DNA from: CAZXWN01 sp964644695 [NCBI: uncultured bacterium]
GTDB taxonomy: Bacteria; UBP4; UBA4092
Direction: 5' to 3'
DNA: 64,000 nucleotides
Assembly (NCBI GenBank): GCA_964644695.1
Contig: CAZXWN010000002.1
Coordinates: forward strand, 99,634-163,633
Below the pieces are notes generated by a model. The model was not told where the DNA came from. It worked only from the letters and a program-made list of their open reading frames with translations, and made no database searches. Of the stretch, positions 44,982 to 54,019 are shown in pieces (the stretch's first letter is position 1; every line of letters starts with the position of its first letter). The position numbers and the translations under genes are program-made.

Positions 44982-45956
44982 ATGGCTGCAAAAAAATACA
45001 TTACATATTTTATTTTGGGATTGTTAGGAACTATCTCCTTATTTGGATGGAGCTTGGCAAAGGATCAGAAAATGATATTACAGAATAAGTTTCCTAAACC
45101 CGTAATAATTCCCCACAACCAATGGGAGGCTTTTCCTTCTGGGGGTGCGGCAGCCGACGCGAGCCGCAGGAATATAGGGCAGGGTGAGAAGTTTATATTT
45201 AAGGACATAGAATTAAAGGTCCTTGAAGTGATTTCACAAGACACTCTGGACTCAACTTCTATTGAAAAGGTGAAGATTTGTTTATCTTCCAGAGACAAAA
45301 TACTGGAACAAGTATTTCGGGAAGGTGAAGCCTTTAATTGGAATGGGTATCATGTCGCTGTGGTAGCTATTCATGGAAAAAAAGGCGAATTGGGTGAAGG
45401 CCTTACTGAATTTGAGATTGCCGATATTGATTCACTCCCTGTTGACTTGGCTTCTTCGACAAAAGCGGGTTCTATAGAATCAAGACTGCGTATCCCCCAT
45501 AAAATTAATAAACTCACACTGCATCATTCAGGAGACACTAAACCCGTTGCTCTTGGTGACGATATCCCGCAAAAACTGAGAGGATTACAGTCCTGGGGAG
45601 CAAATGATAAAAACTGGTGGGATGTTCCCTATCACTTTTTTATTGGTCCTGACGGGACCATTTATGAAGGCCGTGATTATCACTATATGGGTGAAACCAA
45701 TACTCGATATAATCCTGCTGGACATTTGCTTATTAATGTTGTTGGTAATTATGAGATTCAAGAACCTAATGATGCTCAGTTAAAGTCTGTAATGGATTTG
45801 ATGGCTTGGGCTGTTCAGGAGTTTAACGTCCCCTTGAATGAAATATATGGTCACCGGGATTTGGCCCAAACAGATTGTCCCGGTGAAAACCTGTATAGAT
45901 ATTTGAAGGATGGAAAAATTAAGCAGGGCATTAAAGAACGGCTTCATTTGAAATAA
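44982..45956 (+). CDS. N-acetylmuramoyl-L-alanine amidase, PGRP/Amidase_2 type
   Basis: A 324-residue exported protein with an N-terminal hydrophobic segment (residues about 7-25). The C-terminal PGRP domain (about 170-315) has the zinc ligands His181 (in LTLHHSGD), His291 (in GHRDL) and Cys299 (in TDCPGENL), plus YHFFIGPDGTIYEGR. It should cut the amide between muramic acid and L-alanine of peptidoglycan in the periplasm. The middle (about 30-150) is unassigned. Start 44982 is chosen because the earlier in-frame ATG-like start would overlap the GH20 gene and precede the signal. It lies 47 bases after the GH20 gene. Confidence 0.88.
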   Translation: MAAKKYITYFILGLLGTISLFGWSLAKDQKMILQNKFPKPVIIPHNQWEAFPSGGAAADASRRNIGQGEKFIFKDIELKVLEVISQDTLDSTSIEKVKICLSSRDKILEQVFREGEAFNWNGYHVAVVAIHGKKGELGEGLTEFEIADIDSLPVDLASSTKAGSIESRLRIPHKINKLTLHHSGDTKPVALGDDIPQKLRGLQSWGANDKNWWDVPYHFFIGPDGTIYEGRDYHYMGETNTRYNPAGHLLINVVGNYEIQEPNDAQLKSVMDLMAWAVQEFNVPLNEIYGHRDLAQTDCPGENLYRYLKDGKIKQGIKERLHLK

Positions 45957-45987
45957 ATTATTGTAAAGATGGGAAAAGGTAAAAACG

Positions 45988-46758
45988 ATGTGGAAGTATT
46001 TGTCTGTCATATTAATATCAGTATGTTTTATGCATACTGTCGATTCAAAGGAGATTATGGTGTCAAACGTAGAAGAAAAGGCTGCTTCATTTAAGTTTGA
46101 ACGTGTGAAGAAAGATAAACTTCAGTATTTGGTACAATTCCCCGAAGGTTTTTCAAAGAAGGATAAAGATACCCTCTGGCCAATGATAGTGTTTCTTCAT
46201 GGTGCTGGTGAAAGAGGTCCAGATTTAGAAAAGGTTAAAGTGTGGGGTCCTCCTGAAATGGTGTCTAAAGGTGAAATGAAGTTGCCCTTTATTATCTTGA
46301 GTCCTCAGTGTCCGGAAGGTGAAGACTGGAGTGACTATTTGGATACAGTTGTGGCCCTTATCAAGGAAACCTCAAAAAAATACCCCGTAGATAAAACCCG
46401 TGTTTATTTGACAGGAATTAGTATGGGCGGTGGTGGTACCTGGCAACTGGCAATGAAAGCTCCGGAACTGTTTGCGGCTATTGCTCCTGTTTGTGGAAAA
46501 GGCCGTCGCTGGACGGCTGAGCCATTAAAAGGGCTTCCTGTTTGGATGTTCCATGGGGATAAAGACCCTGTCATAATGGTGCAGGAAGCCTATATTATGA
46601 ATGATGCGTTGAAAGAAATGGGTAATGAAGTTCGGATGACGATATATCCTGGTGTGCAACATAATTCTTGGTCTGCCACTTATTCTAATCCGGAATTATA
46701 CGATTGGTTCCTATCTCATAAGAAAGAAATCTCCGATAAGAAAAAGAAGAAAAAATAA
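45988..46758 (+). CDS. Exported alpha/beta hydrolase (esterase/feruloyl-esterase-like)
   Basis: A 256-residue exported hydrolase with signal peptide (about 1-20). The oxyanion region is VFLHGAGERGPDL, the nucleophile elbow is GISMGGGG (Ser near 152), and the acid and histidine are in FHGDKDPV and GVQHNSW. This pattern matches PHB-depolymerase/phospholipase-type carboxylesterases, often acting on esterified polysaccharides. The protein ends in six or more lysines, of unknown meaning. An AAAAGG site precedes the ATG. It closes the GH20-amidase-esterase group. Confidence 0.82.
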   Translation: MWKYLSVILISVCFMHTVDSKEIMVSNVEEKAASFKFERVKKDKLQYLVQFPEGFSKKDKDTLWPMIVFLHGAGERGPDLEKVKVWGPPEMVSKGEMKLPFIILSPQCPEGEDWSDYLDTVVALIKETSKKYPVDKTRVYLTGISMGGGGTWQLAMKAPELFAAIAPVCGKGRRWTAEPLKGLPVWMFHGDKDPVIMVQEAYIMNDALKEMGNEVRMTIYPGVQHNSWSATYSNPELYDWFLSHKKEISDKKKKKK

Positions 46759-46760
46759 GG

Positions 46761-46790
46761 AAAGCCCGGAAGATTCTTCCGGGCTTTTTC
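46761..46790 (+). terminator. Rho-independent terminator
   Basis: AAAGCCCGGAAGA/TCTTCCGGGCTTT stem with a T5 tail closes the secreted hydrolase group. Confidence 0.9.
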
Positions 46791-46946
46791 TTTGAAAGGA
46801 CACTGCCGGGTTTACCAGTAAGGCAGTGCTTTATTGTTTGGCGCTATCACCCTGTGTGTAAAACAACCGCATCGTTTGCTCTTAATAACTATCTATCAGG
46901 ACTATGACAGATTAGGTCATCTATCATAAATGTAGAAGGTAATAAA

Positions 46947-48062
46947 ATGACATCCAGAGAACGATTATTAGCTGTTTTAGAAGGAAAGTTACCTGATCGA
47001 GTGCCTGTATCTACTTATGAGCTGGTTGGGTATAACTCGCAATCTTTCGAAAATAAAGAGTCTTCCTACCATCGATTAATGGAAACTATTCGAAAAGAGA
47101 CCGACTGTATTTGTATGTGGAATCCGGGGAGTAATGAGACTCTTTTAATGTCATCAGCTCCAGTGGATATCCAGATCAATGAATTGAAAGATGAAGAATA
47201 TATTATATGGGACCAAACCTTACATACTCCGCAGGGAGACCTGCACCGGATAACTAAATATACGCCCTCAGTTCAGACGGTTTGGCAACCGGAACACTGG
47301 TGTAAGTCTTCTGAAGATGTAGATAAAGTATTATCCGTACCTTTTGAGCCGCTTACTTTCGATGTTTCAGATGTGGCTCGGATAAATCAAGAAGTTGGAG
47401 ACAATGGAATTATTATGCCTTCCTTGGCTGACCCAATGTATCTGGCGGCTGATTTGATGGAGTTTGGTGATTTTACCGTATGGGCTATGACTGAAAAAGA
47501 GCATTTTGCCCGGACGGTGGAAATTATGCATGAAAGAGTTATGGAAAACTTACGCCGGATGTTGGATGTTCATGTGGCTGATTTATATCGAATCTGCGGA
47601 CCGGAATATGCCTGTCCTCCTTTCCTTCATCCAGACTATTTTCGGCAATTTGTAACTCCTTATGTCAAAGAGATGACGGACTTGATTCATTCCCGTGGAG
47701 CAAAAGTACGTCTCCATTGCCATGGACGAATCGGGCGGGTGCTAGATTATATTGTAGAGACCGGTTGCGATGCTCTGGATCCCTGTGAAGGCCCTCCTGA
47801 TGGGGACATTTCACTCGCAGAGATAAAATCCAGAATAGGTGACCGGGTCTCTCTTTTTGGTAACATTCAACTTAAACTTCTTGAGGCGGGAACTGAAGAT
47901 GAAGTCCGTCAGGAAGTGAGACGTTGTATGGAAGCAGCCAAAGAAGGGGGGCGGTTTGTATTAATGCCTACTGCCGCACCCATTAATATTCCCCTGGAAT
48001 CAAAAACGGAATCTAATTATCTGGCTTACATTGATGAAGCACTCAAATGGGGTAAATATTAA
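46947..48062 (+). CDS. URO-D/MtaA superfamily protein
   Basis: A 371-residue TIM-barrel protein of the uroporphyrinogen decarboxylase superfamily (TSRERLLAVLEGKLPDRVPV at the start; IHSRGAKVRLHCHGRIGRVLD and CDALDPCEGPPDGDISLAEIK). Classic HemE keeps an N-terminal RQAGR motif for the tetrapyrrole, which is absent here, so a methyltransferase-like role (as MtaA/CmuA, moving methyl groups to or from corrinoids) or an unknown role is more likely. The GRxxLH-type HCHG could bind metal. An AAGGTAA site lies before the ATG. It precedes the ior genes with a 157-base gap. Confidence 0.78.
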   Translation: MTSRERLLAVLEGKLPDRVPVSTYELVGYNSQSFENKESSYHRLMETIRKETDCICMWNPGSNETLLMSSAPVDIQINELKDEEYIIWDQTLHTPQGDLHRITKYTPSVQTVWQPEHWCKSSEDVDKVLSVPFEPLTFDVSDVARINQEVGDNGIIMPSLADPMYLAADLMEFGDFTVWAMTEKEHFARTVEIMHERVMENLRRMLDVHVADLYRICGPEYACPPFLHPDYFRQFVTPYVKEMTDLIHSRGAKVRLHCHGRIGRVLDYIVETGCDALDPCEGPPDGDISLAEIKSRIGDRVSLFGNIQLKLLEAGTEDEVRQEVRRCMEAAKEGGRFVLMPTAAPINIPLESKTESNYLAYIDEALKWGKY

Positions 48063-48219
48063 CCTTTGCTATAAATCCTTCTGAAAGCCAGATGGATTGG
48101 CTATGCTAGAATTTAAGGAATTTTAGGGTCATCAATTGTAGGTGGAGAACCCTCCCTACCTGCTTACCCTCAGGGTCTATCCCCTGCCGAATTAAAAGTC
48201 CCCTCAAGGAGGAAGGCAC

Positions 48220-49971
48220 TTGAAAGAATTAATGTCTGCTAATGAAGCCATCGCAAGAGGCGCCTGGGAAGGCGGTTGTAAAGTGGCAACGGGTTATCCC
48301 GGTACCCCTTCAACTGAAATCTTGGAAAATATTGTCCAATATAAGAAGGATTTGTACTGTGAATGGTCTCCTAATGAAAAGGTCGCTTTTGAGGTTGCCG
48401 TTGGATCCTCTTTAGCTGGGGCCCGTTCAATAGTAACAATGAAACATGTCGGGTTGAATGTTGCCGCTGATCCTTTAATGACATTTGCTTATATGGGTTC
48501 AGTGGGTGGTTTTGTCGCCATCGTTGCCGATGACCCGGGTATGCATTCTTCTCAGAATGAACAAGATACTCGGAACTTTGCCAAATTTGCCAAAATCCCC
48601 GTACTGGAACCCTCAGATTCACAGGAAGCCCTGGATTTTGTTAAATATGGATTTGAAATCTCCGAGAAATATACGACCCCTGTAATTTTACGTTCTACGA
48701 CTCGCGTGAGTCACTCACGGTCTTTAGTGGAATTGAAGGACCGAATTACTCCTCCTCTTGAAGTAAAATTTGAAAAGAATCCTCCCCGATTTGTTCCTAT
48801 TCCGGCCTGGGCCCGTCAAATGAGAGTCCGGTTGGAAGATCGGTTAGCCCAACTCAAGGAAGCTGCCGAGACATCCCCACTTAATCGAATTGAATGGCGT
48901 GACCGTGAATTGGGAATTATTACCCATTCCGTTTCCTATCAATATGTGCGGGATATCTTCCCGGAAGCTTCTGTCTTGAAAATTGGTTTTAGTTATCCTT
49001 ACCCTGATAAATTGTTCAAAGACTTTGCAGCTGGAGTAAAACGGGTATTGGTTGTTGAAGAACTTGATGATTTTATGGAAGAGCATATCAAATCATTAGG
49101 GATTGCCTGTGATGGTAAAAACATAATTCCCCGAATTGGTGAATTAACTCCGAATGTCCTGGCTGCTTGCCGGGCAAAAATGGAAGGCCGTGAACCTGAG
49201 GTCCATAATCCCGTTGCACAAGCCCTGGATTTACCTAATCGTCCTCCGGTTCTTTGTGCGGGTTGTCCTCACCGTGGCATATTCTATGCTTTAGCGCAGG
49301 AAGATGTCATTGTGACGGGTGATATTGGGTGTTACAGTCTGGGCGTTGCTCCCCCTCTGGGTCGGATGGATACGATTCTGTGTATGGGCGCCGGATTTAC
49401 TGTGGCCCACGGCATGGATAAAGCGGGTGAGAAAAAGAAAATTGTTGGCATGGTAGGCGACTCTACCTTCTTCCACTCAGGTATAACGGGTATGTTGGAT
49501 ATTGTCTATAACAAAGGCATTTCAACTCTCGTGGTTGTGGATAATCGTATCACAGCGATGACCGGTCACCAGGATAATCCTGGTACAGGCCAAACCCTGA
49601 TGGGAGAAAAAACGGTTTCCGCTTCTATTGAGGCCATTGCCAAGGCGTGTGGTTTTGAAGAAATACATGTAGTGGACCCTTACGATCAAGAGGCCACCTG
49701 TAAAGCTGTAAAAGAGTCGATAAACAGCAATAATCCCAGCTTGATAATCTCGCGTGCACCCTGCATCCTTCATGAAAAGAAACCTGTTGGACCTATGGTC
49801 TCTGTGAATGATGATATTTGTGTGGAATGTGGTCAGTGCCTTGACTTAGGCTGTCCGGGAATTGAAGCCCGCAGCGGTCATCCACATATAAATGAAATAC
49901 TTTGCGGTGGTTGTCAGTTATGTGTCCAGGTTTGCCCCTGTTCAGCCATTAATCCGGTGGAGGTGAAATAG
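48220..49971 (+). CDS. iorA: Indolepyruvate:ferredoxin oxidoreductase, alpha subunit
   Basis: A 583-residue thiamine-diphosphate enzyme. It oxidises aryl pyruvates (from Trp, Phe, Tyr) to aryl-acetyl-CoA and reduces ferredoxin. The N-terminal half is the pyrimidine-binding domain (GYPGTPSTEI, and SNEKVAFEVAVGSSL-like ANEKVAFE). The TPP motif is DIGCYSLG with GDSTFFHSG near 410. Two 4Fe-4S clusters lie at the C-terminus: C-x2-C-x2-C-x4-C-P and C-x2-C-x2-C-x3-C-P (about 530-575). Start is TTG, fixed by AAGGAGG 7 bases upstream. Followed directly by iorB. Confidence 0.95.
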   Translation: MKELMSANEAIARGAWEGGCKVATGYPGTPSTEILENIVQYKKDLYCEWSPNEKVAFEVAVGSSLAGARSIVTMKHVGLNVAADPLMTFAYMGSVGGFVAIVADDPGMHSSQNEQDTRNFAKFAKIPVLEPSDSQEALDFVKYGFEISEKYTTPVILRSTTRVSHSRSLVELKDRITPPLEVKFEKNPPRFVPIPAWARQMRVRLEDRLAQLKEAAETSPLNRIEWRDRELGIITHSVSYQYVRDIFPEASVLKIGFSYPYPDKLFKDFAAGVKRVLVVEELDDFMEEHIKSLGIACDGKNIIPRIGELTPNVLAACRAKMEGREPEVHNPVAQALDLPNRPPVLCAGCPHRGIFYALAQEDVIVTGDIGCYSLGVAPPLGRMDTILCMGAGFTVAHGMDKAGEKKKIVGMVGDSTFFHSGITGMLDIVYNKGISTLVVVDNRITAMTGHQDNPGTGQTLMGEKTVSASIEAIAKACGFEEIHVVDPYDQEATCKAVKESINSNNPSLIISRAPCILHEKKPVGPMVSVNDDICVECGQCLDLGCPGIEARSGHPHINEILCGGCQLCVQVCPCSAINPVEVK

Positions 49972-49973
49972 TC

Positions 49974-50552
49974 ATGAGCGATCAAACTCAGAGTGTTGTT
50001 TTAGTAGGTGTTGGTGGTCAGGGAATTTTGCTGGCCAGTGAGATTGTGGCGCGTGCCGCTATGTTTGCCGGATATGATGTTAAAACGAATGAGGTTCATG
50101 GTATGGCTCAGCGGGGTGGTTCTGTGATTGCCCAGATTCGCTATGGAAAAGCAGTAAATAGTCCACTGGTGGCCTTGGGTGATGCCCGGGTACTCGGGTC
50201 TTTTGAACAGGTTGAAGCTCTCCGATGGGCCCACTATCTGGCTCCAGATGGATTAGCTGTTGTTTCTACCGCTGAACTTATTCCGGTTACGGTATCCAGC
50301 GGTCAGGCAACATATCCGGATAATGCTGAAGCCCGGTTAAAAGAAGTCTTCAAAAGACTAGTCCTACTGGATGCGACAAAATTAGCTCAGGAAATGGGGG
50401 ATTCCCGGATGGCGAACACGATCGTTCTGGGTGCCCTTTCCAATGGTTTAACTCTTTCACTGGAGAATTGGGAAGAAGCCATCAAGTCCTCTGTGAAACC
50501 TAAATATGTGGAAGCAAATTTAAAAGCATTTATGGCTGGGAGAGCCCTCTAA
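49974..50552 (+). CDS. iorB: Indolepyruvate:ferredoxin oxidoreductase, beta subunit
   Basis: A 192-residue gamma-type subunit of 2-oxoacid:ferredoxin oxidoreductases. VVLVGVGGQGILLASEIVARAA and EVHGMAQRGGSVIAQIRYG are its signatures. It pairs with IorA. It begins 2 bases after iorA with GGTGGAGGTG in the end of iorA as ribosome site, and ends 1 base before the ligase gene, so the three are one operon. Confidence 0.95.
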   Translation: MSDQTQSVVLVGVGGQGILLASEIVARAAMFAGYDVKTNEVHGMAQRGGSVIAQIRYGKAVNSPLVALGDARVLGSFEQVEALRWAHYLAPDGLAVVSTAELIPVTVSSGQATYPDNAEARLKEVFKRLVLLDATKLAQEMGDSRMANTIVLGALSNGLTLSLENWEEAIKSSVKPKYVEANLKAFMAGRAL

Positions 50553-50553
50553 T

Positions 50554-51846
50554 ATGTCTTCATTATATTTCAATCGGGAATTGGAAATATTACCTTTAGA
50601 ACAATTACGTGATATACAGTTAAAACGATTACAAAAAATCACCCAACATGTTTATCAGAACAATGCTTTTTTCAAAAAGAGCTTTGACTGTGCGGGTGTG
50701 CAGCCTGATGATATTAAAACATTAACAGATATTGAAAAGCTCCCCATTATGAGCAAAGAAGAATTCCGGAAAGAATATCCGATGGGGATGTGTTGTGTTC
50801 CGTCCAAAGAAGTTGTTGAAATACATATGTCTTCAGGATCTACAGGTACTCCTGTTGTAATGCCCTATACCCGAAATGACATTCATCAATGGGGTGAATG
50901 TATGGCTCGGTGCTATCGGATGGCGGGTGTTGAAGCCGGAGATGTTCTTCAGATCACCCCTTCTTTTGGGTTATTTAATGGTGGATTTGGTTTCTATCAT
51001 GGGGCGCAGCTGGCGAATCAGTTTGTGGTTCCTACGGGAGCGGGAAATACTCCCCGTCAGATAAAACTTGCAAGAGATTTTAAAACACGGGTTTTGACGG
51101 GTGTCGTCTCGTATGGTGTTCGGATCATGGAAGTGCTTCAGGAAGAAGGCGGTGTTCTGGAACATCTGGAAATAGGAATATTTGGTGCGGAGACTTTTTC
51201 TGAATCACTCAAAGAGAAAATCAGAAATGGTCTGGGTGTAGAAGTCTTTGATATTTATGGCATGACGGAAACCGGTGGTGTAGGGACCTTGGGCCAGGAT
51301 TGTCAGGCTCACGATGGAATTCATGCCTGGGAAGATCATTATATTGTTGAAGTTTTGGATAAAGAAACTCATAAACCGGTCAAAGACGGACAGTTTGGTG
51401 AATTAGTGATTACCTCTCTGACGAAGGAAGCTCTTCCTGTTATTCGGTTTAGAACCGGTGATTTAACTCGAGTGTTATCCCGTGATAAGTGTGGTTGTGG
51501 TCGGACTCATGTCCGATTGGCACCCATTACTGGTCGTGTGGATGATATGTTGATTGTGAAGGGTGTTAATTTCTTCCCCCGACAGGTGGAACAGGCTCTC
51601 ATGGAAATCCCCGGTGTGGGTTCGAATTACCAAATCATCATTGAGGAATCTCATGGGGTTCGGGATGTTCGAATCAACGTCGAAGCTGAAGCCGGTGTTA
51701 CTGGATTTACCGTTGAAAAGAAATTAAAAGAAGTCCTCGGATTCTCTCCAAAAGGTGATGTGTTTGCTATCGGTGCCCTTCCTCGTCAGGAAGGGAAGGC
51801 CAAAAGAGTCTTCTTTGAGAATCTTGATAATCCTGAGAAAAAATAA
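50554..51846 (+). CDS. paaK: Phenylacetate-CoA ligase family (aryl-acetyl-CoA ligase)
   Basis: A 430-residue adenylate-forming enzyme. The phosphate loop is SSGSTGTPVVMPY (about residue 91), the second motif FDIYGMTETGG near 235, and RFRTGDLTRV near 310, in the order of PaaK. The C-terminal domain has GRVDDMLIVKGVNFFPRQVE. It links aryl-acetate and CoA with ATP or, in the ior context, could run in reverse to conserve ATP from aryl-acetyl-CoA made by IorAB. Start 1 base after the iorB stop. An iorAB-paaK arrangement is known in anaerobic amino acid fermenters. Confidence 0.92.
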   Translation: MSSLYFNRELEILPLEQLRDIQLKRLQKITQHVYQNNAFFKKSFDCAGVQPDDIKTLTDIEKLPIMSKEEFRKEYPMGMCCVPSKEVVEIHMSSGSTGTPVVMPYTRNDIHQWGECMARCYRMAGVEAGDVLQITPSFGLFNGGFGFYHGAQLANQFVVPTGAGNTPRQIKLARDFKTRVLTGVVSYGVRIMEVLQEEGGVLEHLEIGIFGAETFSESLKEKIRNGLGVEVFDIYGMTETGGVGTLGQDCQAHDGIHAWEDHYIVEVLDKETHKPVKDGQFGELVITSLTKEALPVIRFRTGDLTRVLSRDKCGCGRTHVRLAPITGRVDDMLIVKGVNFFPRQVEQALMEIPGVGSNYQIIIEESHGVRDVRINVEAEAGVTGFTVEKKLKEVLGFSPKGDVFAIGALPRQEGKAKRVFFENLDNPEKK

Positions 51847-51863
51847 CTTAATCGAGAAGATTG

Positions 51864-51900
51864 ACCCCGGTTTCTGGTACCACAGGAACCGGGGTTTTTA
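51864..51900 (+). terminator. Rho-independent terminator
   Basis: ACCCCGGTTTCTG / CAGGAACCGGGGT with T5 closes the iorA-iorB-paaK operon. Confidence 0.88.
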
Positions 51901-52039
51901 TTAAGACTGGAAATGAATCGAAATCTTAACAAAGGCAATACCCAGTCCTGTATATCTTTGATAGAATGAAGACCAAAAGCTCCCGTTGACAGTTCTTTTG
52001 TATCTTCGGGCTTACCCCATTATTATGAGGTTAGATAAA

Positions 52040-53257
52040 ATGATTTTAAAAACTTTAGTGACAGGTGTGATTTTGACTATGACAACCTCTGTTATTGCGC
52101 AGACAGGTTCCTTGAGTTTAGGGGCACCGGAAGAAATGGTGAAACTCCCCGAGAAAGCCAGACAAAACTTTAAGCACAAAGAAATATCCTTTCAAAAGAT
52201 ACCTGGAGGAGTTACCTGGGTATCTGATATTGAACATGTTATTCCCAAAGACCATACAAAAGCCTTCCTGGCTGATACTACGCCTGCCTATTACATGGCC
52301 GGAGATACAGTTCCCGGAAACCAGATGTTTGAACTTTTCCCCTACCACTATTATGGTATTGAGGAAGAACGGGAACTGGGTACAAAAATCAGTTATAAAC
52401 TCATTTGCAAAAACCCAACCAATAAACCCGTGAAAGTTGAAATCTATGGTTTGGGAACGACGACGAACTGGGATCATGGCGTTCCATGGGAACTGGCATT
52501 AAAAGGAAATGGGAAGACTTCTTTTACTCTTAAACCTGGGGAAATCTATACTCTGTGGGAAGAAAAATATCTTCGTGGTAATTTCCCCTGGAGTGCAATC
52601 GTTTTAGGAAAAGCAGATGGTGATCTCTGGGTAGCTGATTATGCGTGGCAGGGAGAGAAGGATCCGGGGATTGAAAATGCTACCAATATGCCCGACCTGG
52701 CCTGGCCTCCTTATAAGATTGCCTCTTTTAGCCGGGGGATTGTGAATTGGAATACGGCTGAATTGAGTGTCTTCCAGAAAAACCATGGTGATGTAGTGGA
52801 TTTGGCAAAGGTTAAAAACAAAATCTATTCGACGGCTTTCGGATATTCTCCCGGTGGACCGATTGATGCCCTTTGTGAATATAAAATCATGGATAATTCG
52901 TCTCCTGAAGATGTTGTGGAAGTGAAAGACCCCCTGTCCGGAAAAAGTCACATATTCTTTGGTGGGAATTATCCCATCATGTATAAGTTCAATATGCCCA
53001 TAACCAACAGCGGTCGGAAAACAAGAGTTCTGAGTTTTTATTTGTCTGCGAATGATATCTACAATGTGGATACTCTCTCCGGTGTGTTTATTGAAGGAAA
53101 ACTCTTGAAGAACAGAGTATTATCCTGGAATAAGAATCAGAACTGGCGAGTTTTGACTGTGACACTGAAGCCCGGTGAGTCATATCCTTTGTCATTTACC
53201 GTGATTCCCCTGGGAAGTAGATGGGGTGGGATGGTCGGTTGTTTCGAAGTGAAATAA
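52040..53257 (+). CDS. Exported protein of unknown function, beta-rich
   Basis: A 405-residue protein with a signal peptide (residues about 1-20, cut near VIAQTG). The mature part is strand-rich with many aromatic residues (NPTNKPVKVEIYGLGTTTNWDHGVPWELALKG) and no catalytic pattern I recognise. ATG 52040 has GAGG 9 bases upstream; earlier in-frame starts (51986 TTG, 52025 ATG) lack a site. It stands alone before a terminator that overlaps the end of the convergent gene. Confidence 0.6.
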   Translation: MILKTLVTGVILTMTTSVIAQTGSLSLGAPEEMVKLPEKARQNFKHKEISFQKIPGGVTWVSDIEHVIPKDHTKAFLADTTPAYYMAGDTVPGNQMFELFPYHYYGIEEERELGTKISYKLICKNPTNKPVKVEIYGLGTTTNWDHGVPWELALKGNGKTSFTLKPGEIYTLWEEKYLRGNFPWSAIVLGKADGDLWVADYAWQGEKDPGIENATNMPDLAWPPYKIASFSRGIVNWNTAELSVFQKNHGDVVDLAKVKNKIYSTAFGYSPGGPIDALCEYKIMDNSSPEDVVEVKDPLSGKSHIFFGGNYPIMYKFNMPITNSGRKTRVLSFYLSANDIYNVDTLSGVFIEGKLLKNRVLSWNKNQNWRVLTVTLKPGESYPLSFTVIPLGSRWGGMVGCFEVK

Positions 53258-53274
53258 ATTAAAAAAAGATATGA

Positions 53275-53853
53275 TTAATCAGAAGCCTGGATATTTTCCA
53301 GGCTTTTCTTTTTTCTGGTCCACCGGGGGATATTTTTATGAATGATCATATTTCGAAGAACGGGGATATCCTGAAGCTCTAAGGAACGTTTGGGAATAAT
53401 GATGGGGTATTCCGGGGAATCAAAAAGGATGAATGTTTCTCCCGTTTCCCCATATTTGCGGACAGATGACCAGTCAATCAGAGTCGTTTCCCCATTCATT
53501 GTTTGAATGAGGTCCGATTCAGTGATAATAAAACTTATGGCAAACTGGCTTCTAAAATCATCCTTCATTAATTGATGTGCATTCCTGGGTATTATGTACC
53601 GGGTCTTGATTTGGTAAGAAATCCATGTGTAGAAAACGGTCAAGATGCTTACTAATATGTAAGCAATGGCATTTGAATACTCAAAGATGGATTGTTGTAT
53701 CAGGACTATTAAGGGAAACACTGTAACCAGGCTGAGTATAAATGCAATGGAGAAATGGGTAATGGCTCCGGTGTTTCTCAGTAATAGAAAATCATAATAA
53801 TCTTTTTCAGATAACTGGATGTTCTGAGTTTTAACTAATTTATCTGGTTTCAT
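53275..53853 (-). CDS. YcxB-like membrane protein
   Basis: A 192-residue protein with two membrane segments (about 34-55 and 60-80) and a C-terminal soluble domain. TLIDWSSVRKYGETGETFILFDSP matches the YcxB-like domain, a PH-type fold of unknown function found in Gram-positive and other bacteria. Its last codons overlap the terminator hairpin of the plus-strand gene before it. Confidence 0.7.
   Translation of the reverse strand: MKPDKLVKTQNIQLSEKDYYDFLLLRNTGAITHFSIAFILSLVTVFPLIVLIQQSIFEYSNAIAYILVSILTVFYTWISYQIKTRYIIPRNAHQLMKDDFRSQFAISFIITESDLIQTMNGETTLIDWSSVRKYGETGETFILFDSPEYPIIIPKRSLELQDIPVLRNMIIHKNIPRWTRKKKSLENIQASD
53283..53312 (+). terminator. Rho-independent terminator inside the end of the YcxB-like gene
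   Basis: AAGCCTGG (53283-53290) pairs with CCAGGCTT (53298-53305), then TTCTTTTTT. It can end the plus-strand gene at 53257, although it also encodes the C-terminus of the minus-strand gene. Confidence 0.65.
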
Positions 53854-54019
53854 CTGTTTTGTTTACCCCATTTTTTATTTATGTCACCTTAAAGAATAAT
53901 ATACTAAAATCTATATTGAGGTATAAATTTTAATGAATGATTAACTGTTATTCAGTGATGTCGTTAAAATAAAAGCACTGTGTCATACTTTTACTAGAAT
54001 CATACTATTGGAGAGAGCG

